From Polaribacter dokdonensis (GTDB lineage: Bacteria > Bacteroidota > Bacteroidia > Flavobacteriales > Flavobacteriaceae): a DNA stretch of 64,000 nucleotides. The notes beneath the pieces were generated by a model. The model made no database searches. It was not told where the DNA came from and saw only the letters and a list, made by a program, of their open reading frames with translations. The stretch covers positions 640,001 to 704,000 of the forward strand of contig NZ_CP101505.1 in NCBI RefSeq assembly GCF_024362345.1, read 5' to 3'. Positions 33,335-41,840 of the stretch are shown piece after piece (positions within the stretch are counted from its first letter, which is position 1; each line of letters starts with the position of its first letter). Made by a program: the position numbers and the translations under genes.

Positions 33335-34678
33335 ATGACAGAATTGATAGCTTACTTTTTAATTGCACTGATTTTTAGCTGTATAGGTCTTTATATAGGG
33401 AAACTTTTGGCAAAAGTAAATTTTGAAAAAGAGAAAACAGCCTTAGAAAAAGAGAAGTCTACTTATGAAGAACGTGTACTTTTATTACAACAATCTAAAG
33501 ATACTATAGAGAATAACTTTATTGAGTTACAAAAAGATATTAAAGCAAATCAATTAGAAAAAGAACATTTATTAAAAGCTAATACTGCCCAAGAATCTGA
33601 TATTAAAAATTTGCAACTAAAATTAGATGAACACAAAGAAGAAGTAGAAAATCTTCAAAAGAAGTTTACTAATGATTTTGAAGTTTTGGCGAATAAAATA
33701 CTCGAAGAAAAATCTACAAAATTCACAAATCAGAATAGAGAAAACATAAAGAATATATTAGAACCTTTAGAAAAGAAAATTCAAACTTTTGAGAAAAAAG
33801 TTTCTGATAGTGATGAAAAACGAGCAGGGTTTCAATCTGCATTAAAGACTCAATTAGATAGTTTAAAAGAGTTGAATGCTCAAATGAGTAAAGACACCAT
33901 AAATCTTACTAAAGCCTTAAAGGGTGATTCTAAAATGCAAGGTAATTGGGGTGAATTGGTTCTAGAACGTGTCTTAGAGAAATCAGGATTAGAAAAAGAT
34001 AGAGAATACTTTGTGCAACAAAGTTTTACCACAGAAGAAGGTAAACGTGTTTTACCTGATGTTGTCATTCATTTACCTGATAATAAAAAAATGATTGTAG
34101 ATTCTAAAGTTTCTTTGGTTGCTTATGAAAGGTTTACCAATGAAGAAGATGAAAATGTTAAACTACAACATTTAAAGGAACATGTAAATTCATTAAAAAG
34201 ACATATAGAACAACTTTCAGACAAGAAGTACGAAGACCTATATCAAATTGAATCTCCAGACTTTGTGCTATTATTCATTCCTATAGAACCAGCTTTTGCA
34301 GTTGCTTTAAATTCGGATAATCACTTATACAACAAAGCTTTTGAAAAGAACATCGTCATTGTTACACCATCTACACTTTTAGCCACGTTAAGAACTATAG
34401 ATTCTATGTGGAATAATGAAAAACAGCAAAGAAATGCCATTGAAATTGCAAGACAAGCAGGTGCTTTGTATGATAAGTTTCAAGGATTATTAACAGATTT
34501 GGTAGGTATTGGAAAACGTATAGATGATAGTAAAAAAGAATACTCTAATGCTATGAACAAACTTGTTGATGGTAGAGGAAACTTAATTACTAGTGTAGAA
34601 AAATTAAAGAAAATGGGAGCTAAAGCAAAAAAATCATTGCCAGAAAATATTATTAAAAGAGCTCAATTAGAAGAATAA
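33335..34678 (+). CDS. rmuC: DNA recombination protein RmuC
   Basis: 447 residues: membrane helix at about 4-22, a long coiled coil (about 30-130), then the RmuC domain with GNWGELVLERVLEKSGLEKD, LPDVVIHLPDNKKMIVDSKVSL (PD-(D/E)XK-like Asp and DSK) and VTPSTLLATLRTIDSMW. The family limits inversions at short inverted repeats and is thought to be a nuclease. Divergent from the PlsC-like gene with 44 bases between start codons; downstream lies the small-protein cluster. Confidence 0.95.
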   Translation: MTELIAYFLIALIFSCIGLYIGKLLAKVNFEKEKTALEKEKSTYEERVLLLQQSKDTIENNFIELQKDIKANQLEKEHLLKANTAQESDIKNLQLKLDEHKEEVENLQKKFTNDFEVLANKILEEKSTKFTNQNRENIKNILEPLEKKIQTFEKKVSDSDEKRAGFQSALKTQLDSLKELNAQMSKDTINLTKALKGDSKMQGNWGELVLERVLEKSGLEKDREYFVQQSFTTEEGKRVLPDVVIHLPDNKKMIVDSKVSLVAYERFTNEEDENVKLQHLKEHVNSLKRHIEQLSDKKYEDLYQIESPDFVLLFIPIEPAFAVALNSDNHLYNKAFEKNIVIVTPSTLLATLRTIDSMWNNEKQQRNAIEIARQAGALYDKFQGLLTDLVGIGKRIDDSKKEYSNAMNKLVDGRGNLITSVEKLKKMGAKAKKSLPENIIKRAQLEE

Positions 34679-34735
34679 TTATCTTTTGAGTTAACATTTG
34701 AACTGATACCACAAACTACAACTCTAAATATATCA

Positions 34736-34743
34736 TAATTTTG
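34736..34743 (+). promoter_or_regulatory. -7 box of the small stress-protein cluster
   Basis: TAATTTTG, a perfect TAnnTTTG -7 element, 25 bases before the ATG at 34769. There is no TTG at the usual -33 distance, so it may need an activator or an alternative sigma factor. Confidence 0.5.
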
Positions 34744-34768
34744 ATTTGAATCTAAAAATCAACAAATT

Positions 34769-35023
34769 ATGAGTACTACAGATAAATCAAAAGAAAATAA
34801 AGAAGAACTTAATACAAATCTTTATAAGGATATTGAAACTGATGATACCACAAGTCATATTGCAGGTAAACCAGATATTCATACTGAAGAAACTAAAATC
34901 TTAAAATCAGAAAAAAGTAATGATGGTAAAGAGATTTTAATAGGAAAAGATATTGAGGAAATCGAAAAGATTGAAGCTGATCATGAATCTCTTCAAAGAA
35001 AAATATTAAATAAATTATCATAA
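34769..35023 (+). CDS. Small hydrophilic acidic protein, stress-type
   Basis: 84 residues, no cysteine, no hydrophobic segment, very rich in Lys, Glu, Asp, Thr and Ser, so probably extended or disordered in the cytoplasm. I do not recognise a family. It is followed 10 bases later by another hydrophilic small protein and then by a CsbD protein. In Bacteroidota such proteins often accompany general-stress genes, from which a stress role is inferred. Confidence 0.6.
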   Translation: MSTTDKSKENKEELNTNLYKDIETDDTTSHIAGKPDIHTEETKILKSEKSNDGKEILIGKDIEEIEKIEADHESLQRKILNKLS

Positions 35024-35033
35024 AATTATAACC

Positions 35034-35234
35034 ATGAGCACAGATAAACACGAAAGAGGCTTACACCCTTTAAAAGGCACTGTTAAAGATTGTTATAAAG
35101 ACCAAGATAGCAGTAAAGAAAGATTAAATGGCACAGATAAAGAAAAGTTAGAAGATCAGGTACATTCTGCTACTGATAATTCTGATAAAAGGGTTGCTGA
35201 TAAAATTCAGAACTCTGAAAACAAAGAAAAATAG
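35034..35234 (+). CDS. Small hydrophilic protein next to CsbD
   Basis: 66 residues, highly charged (KDQDSSKERLNGTDKEKLED), with no membrane segment. Its opening MSTDKHERGLHPLKGTVKDCYKD loosely recalls the CsbD start (W-KQIKGEFKE), so it may be a distant CsbD relative. This is a weak visual similarity only. It lies within the three-gene cluster. Confidence 0.6.
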   Translation: MSTDKHERGLHPLKGTVKDCYKDQDSSKERLNGTDKEKLEDQVHSATDNSDKRVADKIQNSENKEK

Positions 35235-35279
35235 AGATTATACACTCTAAAATATGTATCAACAATTAAATTAAATGTT

Positions 35280-35465
35280 ATGAATAAAGACACAAACGAA
35301 GGAACTTGGAAACAAATTAAAGGTGAATTTAAAGAAACCTATGGAGAAATAACTAATGATGAATCTGCAGAAGCAGAAGGAAAGAAAGATAAGTTATTTG
35401 GTCAAATTCAAGAGAAATATGGTAAAACCAAAGATGAAATTGCAGAAGCTGTTAAAAGCTGGTAA
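35280..35465 (+). CDS. CsbD-family stress protein
   Basis: 61 residues matching CsbD: N-terminal GTWKQIKGEFKETYGEITNDE, a repeated GKKDKLFGQIQEKYGKTKDE, and a W near the C-terminus (VKSW). CsbD is a small general-stress protein in Bacillus (SigB controlled) of unknown biochemical role and is widespread in Bacteroidota. Third gene of the small-protein cluster, followed by a strong perfect hairpin terminator. Confidence 0.9.
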   Translation: MNKDTNEGTWKQIKGEFKETYGEITNDESAEAEGKKDKLFGQIQEKYGKTKDEIAEAVKSW

Positions 35466-35486
35466 TTTTAAAAAATTAAATACATT

Positions 35487-35520
35487 AAAAAGTACTAAGA
35501 ATATTCTTAGTACTTTTTTT
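35487..35520 (+). terminator. Strong terminator after CsbD gene
   Basis: Perfect 16-bp inverted repeat with no formal loop (35487-35502 with 35503-35518), A-tract before and T-tract after; it can also serve the antiporter gene on the minus strand. Confidence 0.9.
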
Positions 35521-35530
35521 ATGCTATAAT

Positions 35531-36775
35531 TTAAACTTCTTTTTTATACTTCTTTACTAAACTACCTACAGTTAAACCTTGAGCTATAATAGAAAAAACT
35601 ACTACAATATAGGTTACGACTAAAAACAGATCTCTATACATTTCTGTAGATAAACCAAGAGCTAAGGCAATAGAGATACCTCCTCTTAAACCACCCCAAG
35701 TCATAATTAAATTGGTTTTAGGCACAAAATCTAACTTCTTTTGAAAAATATTAATTGGTAGGAACAAAGAAATATATCTACAAACTAATACAACAGGAAT
35801 CGCAATTAAACCAGCCACAATATACTTCCCTTCTAACACAAGCACTAACATCTCCATTCCTATTAAAACAAAAAGAACCGCATTTAATAAAATGTCTAAT
35901 AACTCCCAAAATTTATCTACATACTTTTCTGTGGTTTCAGACATAGAAGATGATCTAATAGTATCATTACCTACAATTAAACCTGCTGTAACCATAGCCA
36001 AAGGTGCACTTAAATGCAGTTTTTGTGCTATAAGAGTACCACCCATAACAGCTGCTAAGGTTATAATAACTTCAATGTCATAATCATCTATAGATTTAAT
36101 TAATCTGTAAGAGAAATATCCTAAAAGAGCACCTAATAATATTCCACCTAATACTTCTTGTCCAAAAAGCTGAATAACATCAAAAGCCTCAGTTTCATCT
36201 AATCCCGATTTTGCAATCTGAAATATGGTTAAAAAGATAACTACTCCTACTCCATCATTAAATAATGATTCACCTACAATTTTGGTTTCCAGCTTTTTGG
36301 GCACGCCTGCCTTCTTTAAAATTCCTAATACAGCAATTGGATCTGTAGGAGAAATTAAGGCTCCAAATAACAAACAATAAATAAAACCAACCTCAAAACC
36401 TAAAAGTTGTAAAACAAAATACATTACAGATCCAACTAAAAAAGTAGATGTTAAAACACCTAATGTAGAGAATAATAGTATTGGCCAACGTTGTATTTTT
36501 AGTTGCTCGAAATTGGTATGTAAAGCTCCTGCAAATAAAAGGAAACTTAACATTTCATCAAGCAAAACCGATTTAAAATCGATACTAGAAATAATGGACT
36601 TTTCTAAATTTAATAATGTTGGATCCACATAACTATATAGCAAAACGCCCAATGTGAAAATGATTGTAATAATCATTAAACCAATTGTATTTGGCATTTT
36701 TAAAAACTTAACATTTATATAGCCAAAAACGGCTGAAAGAAATATTAAAACTGTAGCTATAAAATACGTATCCAT
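35531..36775 (-). CDS. CPA1-type Na+(K+)/H+ antiporter
   Basis: 414 residues with about 12 hydrophobic segments. The CPA1/NhaP motif GALISPTDPIAVLGILKK is followed by KIVGESLFNDGVGVVIFL (the ND of the ion-binding pair), and TWGGLRGGISIALALGL comes late. It exchanges Na+ or K+ for H+ in the inner membrane. It lacks a cytoplasmic tail, unlike the second antiporter at 53448-55298. Monocistronic, between the CsbD cluster and glyA. Confidence 0.92.
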   Translation of the reverse strand: MDTYFIATVLIFLSAVFGYINVKFLKMPNTIGLMIITIIFTLGVLLYSYVDPTLLNLEKSIISSIDFKSVLLDEMLSFLLFAGALHTNFEQLKIQRWPILLFSTLGVLTSTFLVGSVMYFVLQLLGFEVGFIYCLLFGALISPTDPIAVLGILKKAGVPKKLETKIVGESLFNDGVGVVIFLTIFQIAKSGLDETEAFDVIQLFGQEVLGGILLGALLGYFSYRLIKSIDDYDIEVIITLAAVMGGTLIAQKLHLSAPLAMVTAGLIVGNDTIRSSSMSETTEKYVDKFWELLDILLNAVLFVLIGMEMLVLVLEGKYIVAGLIAIPVVLVCRYISLFLPINIFQKKLDFVPKTNLIMTWGGLRGGISIALALGLSTEMYRDLFLVVTYIVVVFSIIAQGLTVGSLVKKYKKEV

Positions 36776-36804
36776 AAGAATTATTTTCAGTTTGAAAGAT
36801 ATAA

Positions 36805-36835
36805 AAAAGCATCAAGAAATAAACTTGATGCTTTT
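36805..36835 (-). terminator. Terminator of glyA
   Basis: A 12-bp stem (36805-36816 with 36824-36835) and 7-base loop. On the minus strand it is followed by Ts, so it ends glyA 26 bases after the stop. Confidence 0.8.
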
Positions 36836-36860
36836 ATTATTTAAGATTATAAAGTGTTTT

Positions 36861-38135
36861 TTACATCACAAAAAGTCTTCTAGAACTCATCATATCAGAA
36901 ACACGTTCTCCAATTTCATGCAAAGCTTCTTCGTTATCAGCATTTTGTATGGCCTCATCTATAAAGTTTACAACAGCTTCCATATCTTCAGTTTTTAAAC
37001 CACGAGTAGTAATTGCTGGAGTTCCAACACGAATACCAGAAGTTACAAACGGACTTTTATCATCAAAAGGAACCATATTTTTATTTACTGTAATGTCTGC
37101 TTTACCTAAAGCAATTTCTGCATCTTTACCAGAAATGTTTTTATTTCTAAGATCTATTAACATACAGTGATTATCTGTACCTCCAGAAATTAAATCATAC
37201 CCTCTAGATACAAATGCTTTAGCCATTGCTGCTGCATTTTCTTTTACTTGAATTTGGTATTCTAAAAACTCATCTGTTAACGCTTCTCCAAAAGCAATAG
37301 CTTTTGCTGCAATAACATGCTCTAAAGGTCCACCCTGATTTCCAGGAAAAACAGCAGAGTTTAATAACATAGACATCATTTTAGGCTTACCACTTTTTAA
37401 AGTTTCACCAAATGGATTTTCGAAATCTTTACCAATCATTATAATTCCACCTCTAGGCCCTCTTAATGTTTTATGAGTAGTAGAAGTTACAATATGACAA
37501 TGAGGAATAGGATCATTCAAAATACCTTTTGCAATCATTCCTGCAGGATGAGAAATATCTGCCATTAAAATTGCACCAACAGAATCTGCAATTTCTCTAA
37601 AACGTTTAAAGTCAATATCTCTAGAATAAGCAGAAGCACCAGCTATAATTAAATTTGGTAATTCAGCAGTAGCAGTTTCTTGTATTTTATCATAGTTTAA
37701 AACACCAGTTTCTTTTTCTACTCCATAAAAAGAAGTTTCATATAATTTACCAGAAAAGTTTACTGGAGAACCATGAGTTAGGTGTCCTCCATGAGATAAA
37801 TCAAAACCTAAAATTTTATCTCCAGGCTTTAAACAAGCTGCAAAAACAGCGGTATTTGCCTGAGAACCAGAATGTGGTTGCACATTTACATACTCTGCAC
37901 CAAACAATTCTTTAGCTCTATCTATGGCAATTTGTTCTACAATATCTACAATTTCACAACCTCCATAATATCTTTTTCCTGGATATCCTTCAGCATATTT
38001 ATTAGTTAAAATAGATCCTTGAGCTTGCATAACTTGATCGCTCACAAAGTTTTCAGATGCTATTAATTCTAAACCATTTAATTGTCTTTCTTTTTCCTCT
38101 TGAATAAGGTCAAAAATTTGATTGTCTATTTGCAT
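36861..38135 (-). CDS. glyA: Serine hydroxymethyltransferase
   Basis: 424 residues, full length. PLP lysine in [14 protein letters not shown]; family start [28 protein letters not shown]; and [12 protein letters not shown]. It converts serine and tetrahydrofolate to glycine and methylene-tetrahydrofolate in the cytoplasm, the main source of one-carbon units. Monocistronic. A TATTTTTG -7 box is at 38166-38159 on the minus strand, with no clear -33. Confidence 0.98.
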   Translation of the reverse strand: MQIDNQIFDLIQEEKERQLNGLELIASENFVSDQVMQAQGSILTNKYAEGYPGKRYYGGCEIVDIVEQIAIDRAKELFGAEYVNVQPHSGSQANTAVFAACLKPGDKILGFDLSHGGHLTHGSPVNFSGKLYETSFYGVEKETGVLNYDKIQETATAELPNLIIAGASAYSRDIDFKRFREIADSVGAILMADISHPAGMIAKGILNDPIPHCHIVTSTTHKTLRGPRGGIIMIGKDFENPFGETLKSGKPKMMSMLLNSAVFPGNQGGPLEHVIAAKAIAFGEALTDEFLEYQIQVKENAAAMAKAFVSRGYDLISGGTDNHCMLIDLRNKNISGKDAEIALGKADITVNKNMVPFDDKSPFVTSGIRVGTPAITTRGLKTEDMEAVVNFIDEAIQNADNEEALHEIGERVSDMMSSRRLFVM

Positions 38136-38276
38136 TTTACTGTTATTTATTAAGTTAACAAAAATAATTAAAATAGATATCTTAATAAAGCTATTTTGAC
38201 CATGTTTTCAACAAGTTATTAATATTTATTCTTAATAGATTAAAGTAATCTTAAAATTACATTTTTAATAGAAATT

Positions 38277-38310
38277 TTGTTTTAAAATGATAAAAAATTA
38301 TGTAGGTTTG
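38277..38310 (+). promoter_or_regulatory. Promoter of fahA
   Basis: TAGGTTTG (38303-38310) matches the -7 element TAnnTTTG. TTG at 38277-38279 lies 23 bases upstream, a little long for a -33 element. The ATG is 22 bases downstream. Confidence 0.5.
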
Positions 38311-38332
38311 AATAAACGAAAAATAATTAAAG

Positions 38333-39610
38333 ATGATTATAACTGCAAATAATCCAAAAAGAAAATCTTGGTTAAAAGTAGAGGAAAATTCAGATTTCCC
38401 TATTCAGAATATTCCTTTTGGTGTTTTTATTACAAGAGATGATATTATTACAATTGGAAGTAGAATTGGTGACTTTGCAATAGATTTAGGTGCATTTCAT
38501 CAATTGGGTTATTTTGAAGGTATACCATTAACAGATGATATGTTCTTGCAAGATAATTTAAATGATTTTATTGCTGATGGTCGTAAAACTTGGAGATTAG
38601 TTCGTAATAGAATTGCAGAAGTTTTTGATGTTACTAATGGTTCTTTAAGAGATAATGCAGATCATAAAGATAAAATCATCTTTAGGATGGATGAAGTAGA
38701 AATGCTTTTACCTGTTTCTGTTGGAGATTATACAGATTTTTATGCAAGTAAAGAACATGCAACAAATGTAGGTTCTCTGTTTAGGGATCCAGAAAATGCT
38801 TTGTTACCAAATTGGTTACATATACCTATTGGTTATCATGGACGTAGTTCGTCTATTATACCATCTGGAACTCCAATAAGAAGACCTTATGGACAAACAA
38901 AACCTGCAGAAGGCACAAAAACACCAGGGTTTGGCCCATCTAAATTAGTAGATTTTGAATTAGAAATGGCTTTTATTACAACAGATGCCAATGTTTTAGG
39001 AGATAGAATTCCTATTGAAGAAGCAGAAGAATATATATTTGGTTTGGTACAATTTAATGATTGGTCTGCTAGAGATATTCAAGCTTGGGAGTATGTTCCT
39101 TTAGGGCCATTTTTAGGTAAAAACTTTGCTTCTACAATATCACCTTGGATTGTTACTTTAGATGCTTTAGAGCCTTTTAGAACAGACAACCCAAAACAAG
39201 TTCAAGAACCCTTACCTTATTTAAAACAAGAAGGAAAAGGAAGTTATGATATTCATTTACAAGTTGGTATTCAACCAGAAAATGGTGAAGAAACTGTAGT
39301 TGCAAATTCTAACTTTAAATATATGTATTGGACCATGGCTCAGCAATTGGCACATCACACAGTAAATGGTTGCCCAGTTGAAGCTGGAGATATGATGGGT
39401 TCTGGAACTATTTCTGGACCAACCAAAGATAGTTTTGGTTCTATGTTAGAGCTGACCTGGAAAGGTCAAAACCCAATCACTTTAAAAGATGGCTCTACTC
39501 GTAAATTTATAAACGACAATGATACTGTAATAATGAGAGCTCATTGTAAAAATGATAAAGTAAGAATTGGTTTTGGTGAGTGTATAGGTAAAATATTACC
39601 TGCCAAATAA
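38333..39610 (+). CDS. fahA: Fumarylacetoacetase
   Basis: 425 residues, full length. N-terminal SH3-like domain (NPKRKSWLKVEENSDFPIQN), then the FAH fold with HIPIGYHGRSSSIIPSG, KLVDFELEMAFI (metal-binding Glu/Asp), QFNDWSARDIQAWEYVPLGPF, and TISGPTKDSFGSMLE. It cleaves fumarylacetoacetate to fumarate and acetoacetate, the last step of tyrosine and phenylalanine breakdown. The other pathway genes are not in the window. It stands alone with its own promoter and terminator. Confidence 0.97.
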   Translation: MIITANNPKRKSWLKVEENSDFPIQNIPFGVFITRDDIITIGSRIGDFAIDLGAFHQLGYFEGIPLTDDMFLQDNLNDFIADGRKTWRLVRNRIAEVFDVTNGSLRDNADHKDKIIFRMDEVEMLLPVSVGDYTDFYASKEHATNVGSLFRDPENALLPNWLHIPIGYHGRSSSIIPSGTPIRRPYGQTKPAEGTKTPGFGPSKLVDFELEMAFITTDANVLGDRIPIEEAEEYIFGLVQFNDWSARDIQAWEYVPLGPFLGKNFASTISPWIVTLDALEPFRTDNPKQVQEPLPYLKQEGKGSYDIHLQVGIQPENGEETVVANSNFKYMYWTMAQQLAHHTVNGCPVEAGDMMGSGTISGPTKDSFGSMLELTWKGQNPITLKDGSTRKFINDNDTVIMRAHCKNDKVRIGFGECIGKILPAK

Positions 39611-39627
39611 CCAAAGATTTTGCGCAT

Positions 39628-39660
39628 AAAAAAGCTCCACAAATTGTGGAGCTTTTTTTA
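39628..39660. terminator. Bidirectional terminator after fahA
   Basis: A stem of about 15 bp with AAGCTCCACAA on the left and TTGTGGAGCTT on the right, A-tract before and T-tract after; it serves fahA (+) and the acyltransferase (-). Confidence 0.9.
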
Positions 39661-39678
39661 TATATACTATTTAAAAAG

Positions 39679-40497
39679 TTACGATTTCCAAAAAGTTCTT
39701 TTCTTGTTTAACTCTTCTTCTGTCTTTAAATATTCTTCTGCTTCTTCTGGAGAAAGTACCTTTAAAAACGAAGGATGTTGCTCTATTGCATACTCAATCT
39801 TAGTAACAATATCTGCAATATCTTCATTATCATAATCAATTTCTAATGGCTCTTTAATTACCATAGATTGTAAAACGTTCTTTCTTTTAATATTTAGTCC
39901 TTTTTTATCAAAAGATCTTCGAAAACCGTCTATAACAATAGGTACTACAACAGGTTTAAACGTCTTAATAATATGTGCTGTTCCTCTTCTAATTGGTTTA
40001 AAAGGCGTTGTTGTTCCTTGAGGAAATGTAATAACCCAGCCATCCTCTATGGCTTTACCAATATTAGATATGTCTGAGTTTTTTACTTGCCTTTTAACAT
40101 CTTTACCTGCACTTCTCCATGTTCTATCAATAGAAACTGACCCTGCATAAGCAAATAGTTTTGGTAAAATTCCAGATTTCATAGTTTCACCTGCAGCAAC
40201 GAAATAAATATTTAATTTTGGATGCCAGATATACCCAATATTTTTAATTGAATCTTCTCTACCACTTAAAGAAGCGTTAAATACATGAAACATAGCAGCA
40301 ACATCTGCGAAATAGGTTTGATGATTAGAAATAAAGAGTACATTCTTCTCTGGTAAGTTTCTCAAGATTTCTGAACCTTCTATAGATAGATTATTAAATT
40401 TACGATATCTTCCATGAGAAATGATACCAAAAATTCGAATAATCATTTTTTTTATGAATAAAAGATGACCAAAAGGATTTCTTTTAAATAATGGCAT
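39679..40497 (-). CDS. Atypical PlsC-like acyltransferase (272 aa)
   Basis: The fold is that of glycerol-3-phosphate/lysophospholipid acyltransferases: hydrophobic N-terminus, motif I, then a long conserved body with VVPIVIDGFRRSF (motif IV-like). But the catalytic motif reads NHQTYFAD, giving H59-x5-D65 instead of HX4D. Motif III reads FPQGTTTPF (158-166), with Gln and Thr for the Glu and Arg of EGTR. Such a divergent form probably acts on an unusual acceptor, or the Asp pairing shifts; inactivity is also possible. It stands between fahA and a Nudix hydrolase and is separate from the standard PlsC-like gene at 32751-33290. Confidence 0.8.
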   Translation of the reverse strand: MPLFKRNPFGHLLFIKKMIIRIFGIISHGRYRKFNNLSIEGSEILRNLPEKNVLFISNHQTYFADVAAMFHVFNASLSGREDSIKNIGYIWHPKLNIYFVAAGETMKSGILPKLFAYAGSVSIDRTWRSAGKDVKRQVKNSDISNIGKAIEDGWVITFPQGTTTPFKPIRRGTAHIIKTFKPVVVPIVIDGFRRSFDKKGLNIKRKNVLQSMVIKEPLEIDYDNEDIADIVTKIEYAIEQHPSFLKVLSPEEAEEYLKTEEELNKKRTFWKS

Positions 40498-40541
40498 TTA
40501 AGCTATGTTTTTAACGTTGAACAAATCTACAAAACTAATAA

Positions 40542-41177
40542 TTAATAGATAGTTTTTAGTAAATCTTTAATTTCTGATAACATCATACCTGTTGCACCCC
40601 AAATTATCTTATTATTTATGGAAAAAGCAGGTACATCAATATTGTCCATATAAGAAGTATTCATAGTTATGGAAGTAATACTGCTTTCTGACAATAAGTC
40701 ATTTACAGTAATTTCTATAGTACTATCTACTTCATGATTAATTAAAAATTTTGGCTCTGCATTTGAATAAGCAATAAAAGGTGTTGCCAAGAAATTACTT
40801 GGTGGAATATAAACATCTGTCATTTCACGAATAATAGTTACATCATCTTTATAAATACCTACCTCCTCAAACGCTTCTCTTAAAGCAGTTTCTTGTAAAT
40901 TCTGATCGGTTTCTTCAACCTTGCCACCAGGAAAACTTATTTGCGCTGAATGTGTGCCTTTATAACTGGCTCTTTGTGTTAATAAAATAGAAGTTTCATT
41001 TTTTTTATTAGGATAAAATAATGCTAAAACAGCTGCTTTTTTGGGGTTATTTGCTTGTATTTTTTGCTTATCATAGCGTAATCTAAGCTTTGGTGCTAGT
41101 TTGAATTGTGCTTCTAAACCACCCAATTCTATTTTTTTCAATTCAGTTATTTGATTTGTAAATTTTTTAAAATCCAT
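40542..41177 (-). CDS. Nudix hydrolase, CoA pyrophosphatase (NudL-like)
   Basis: 211 residues. Nudix box GGKVEETDQNLQ...REAFEEVGI is complete. Directly before it is the CoA-pyrophosphatase extension LLTQRASYKGTHSAQISFPGG, specific to the NudL/YeaB/PCD1 group that splits CoA into phosphopantetheine and 3',5'-ADP. Cytoplasmic. Same strand as the acyltransferase 45 bases downstream, so the two may be co-transcribed. It starts next to a palindrome that contains divergent -7 boxes. Confidence 0.92.
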   Translation of the reverse strand: MDFKKFTNQITELKKIELGGLEAQFKLAPKLRLRYDKQKIQANNPKKAAVLALFYPNKKNETSILLTQRASYKGTHSAQISFPGGKVEETDQNLQETALREAFEEVGIYKDDVTIIREMTDVYIPPSNFLATPFIAYSNAEPKFLINHEVDSTIEITVNDLLSESSITSITMNTSYMDNIDVPAFSINNKIIWGATGMMLSEIKDLLKTIY

Positions 41178-41214
41178 TATGATTAATTACTTTTAACAAA
41201 TGTGCCATTTTGAA

Positions 41215-41228
41215 CAAAATTAATTTTG
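41215..41228. promoter_or_regulatory. Palindromic shared -7 region of two divergent genes
   Basis: CAAAATTAATTTTG is a perfect 14-bp palindrome. It contains TAATTTTG on the plus strand (41221-41228), 25 bases before the ATG at 41254. It also contains TAATTTTG on the minus strand (41222-41215), 37 bases before the Nudix start at 41177. The two transcripts would start on either side of one site and could not fire at the same time. Confidence 0.5.
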
Positions 41229-41253
41229 GCAAGAATTTTGAATATAACAAGGT

Positions 41254-41532
41254 ATGAACAAAAAATATAAAAAATTAATTTTAAGTATCATATTTGATGC
41301 AATAGGTATGGCTACTATACTTCCTTTTGATTTAATCTGGGCACCAATATCTGGTTATTTAATGACTAGAATGTACAAAGGAAATTTAGGTAAAGCTGCT
41401 GGTGTTATTAGTTTCTTAGAGGAAATAATTCCGTTTTCTGATGTAATACCAACATTTACTATTATTTGGTTTTACAAATACGTAATTAAGAAAGAAGATA
41501 AAAACGAAGAAACTGTAATTATAGATATTTAA
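41254..41532 (+). CDS. Small membrane protein, function unknown
   Basis: 92 residues with two hydrophobic parts (about 8-33 and 50-78), separated by YLMTRMYKGNLGKAAGVISFLEEIIPFSD, and a charged C-terminus. The pattern IPFSDVIPTFTIIWFY suggests a re-entrant segment. I do not recognise the family. Its last codons overlap the end of the convergent gene at 41529 by 4 bases. Confidence 0.65.
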   Translation: MNKKYKKLILSIIFDAIGMATILPFDLIWAPISGYLMTRMYKGNLGKAAGVISFLEEIIPFSDVIPTFTIIWFYKYVIKKEDKNEETVIIDI

Positions 41533-41840
41533 TCTTCTTGCTTAAAAAGAAAACCTAAACCCAATCTAGATAAAAACTTTTTCTCAAAAGCCCAAAAGAA
41601 CTTGAATTGCCCAAAAAGCCAACCTACAATTGGTAATGTAAGTTGATATATAGGAAATATCAATAAAATTCTAAGTGGCCAATAAATCCAAGCAGAAATA
41701 GTTTCAGAATCTAAACCTAAAAAATTGGTTACTGGTTTTGCCACCCAAGCAGCAAATGAACCATTTATTGCAAAAACAATTAAAATAGCTAGAATAGACC
41801 AATTACTTTCTATTCCCCATCTTTCTTTTAATTTTTCCAT
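41529..41840 (-). CDS. Small membrane protein downstream of lgt (DUF6787-like)
   Basis: 103 residues with two membrane helices (about 16-35 and 52-75) and an amphipathic C-terminus (FKFFWAFEKKFLSRLG). It resembles the small proteins found after lgt in Flavobacteriia, often labelled DUF6787 or, from position alone, diacylglyceryl transferase. Its start overlaps the lgt stop (TAATG), so it is translationally coupled to Lgt; a link to lipoprotein modification is inference. Confidence 0.7.
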   Translation of the reverse strand: MEKLKERWGIESNWSILAILIVFAINGSFAAWVAKPVTNFLGLDSETISAWIYWPLRILLIFPIYQLTLPIVGWLFGQFKFFWAFEKKFLSRLGLGFLFKQED

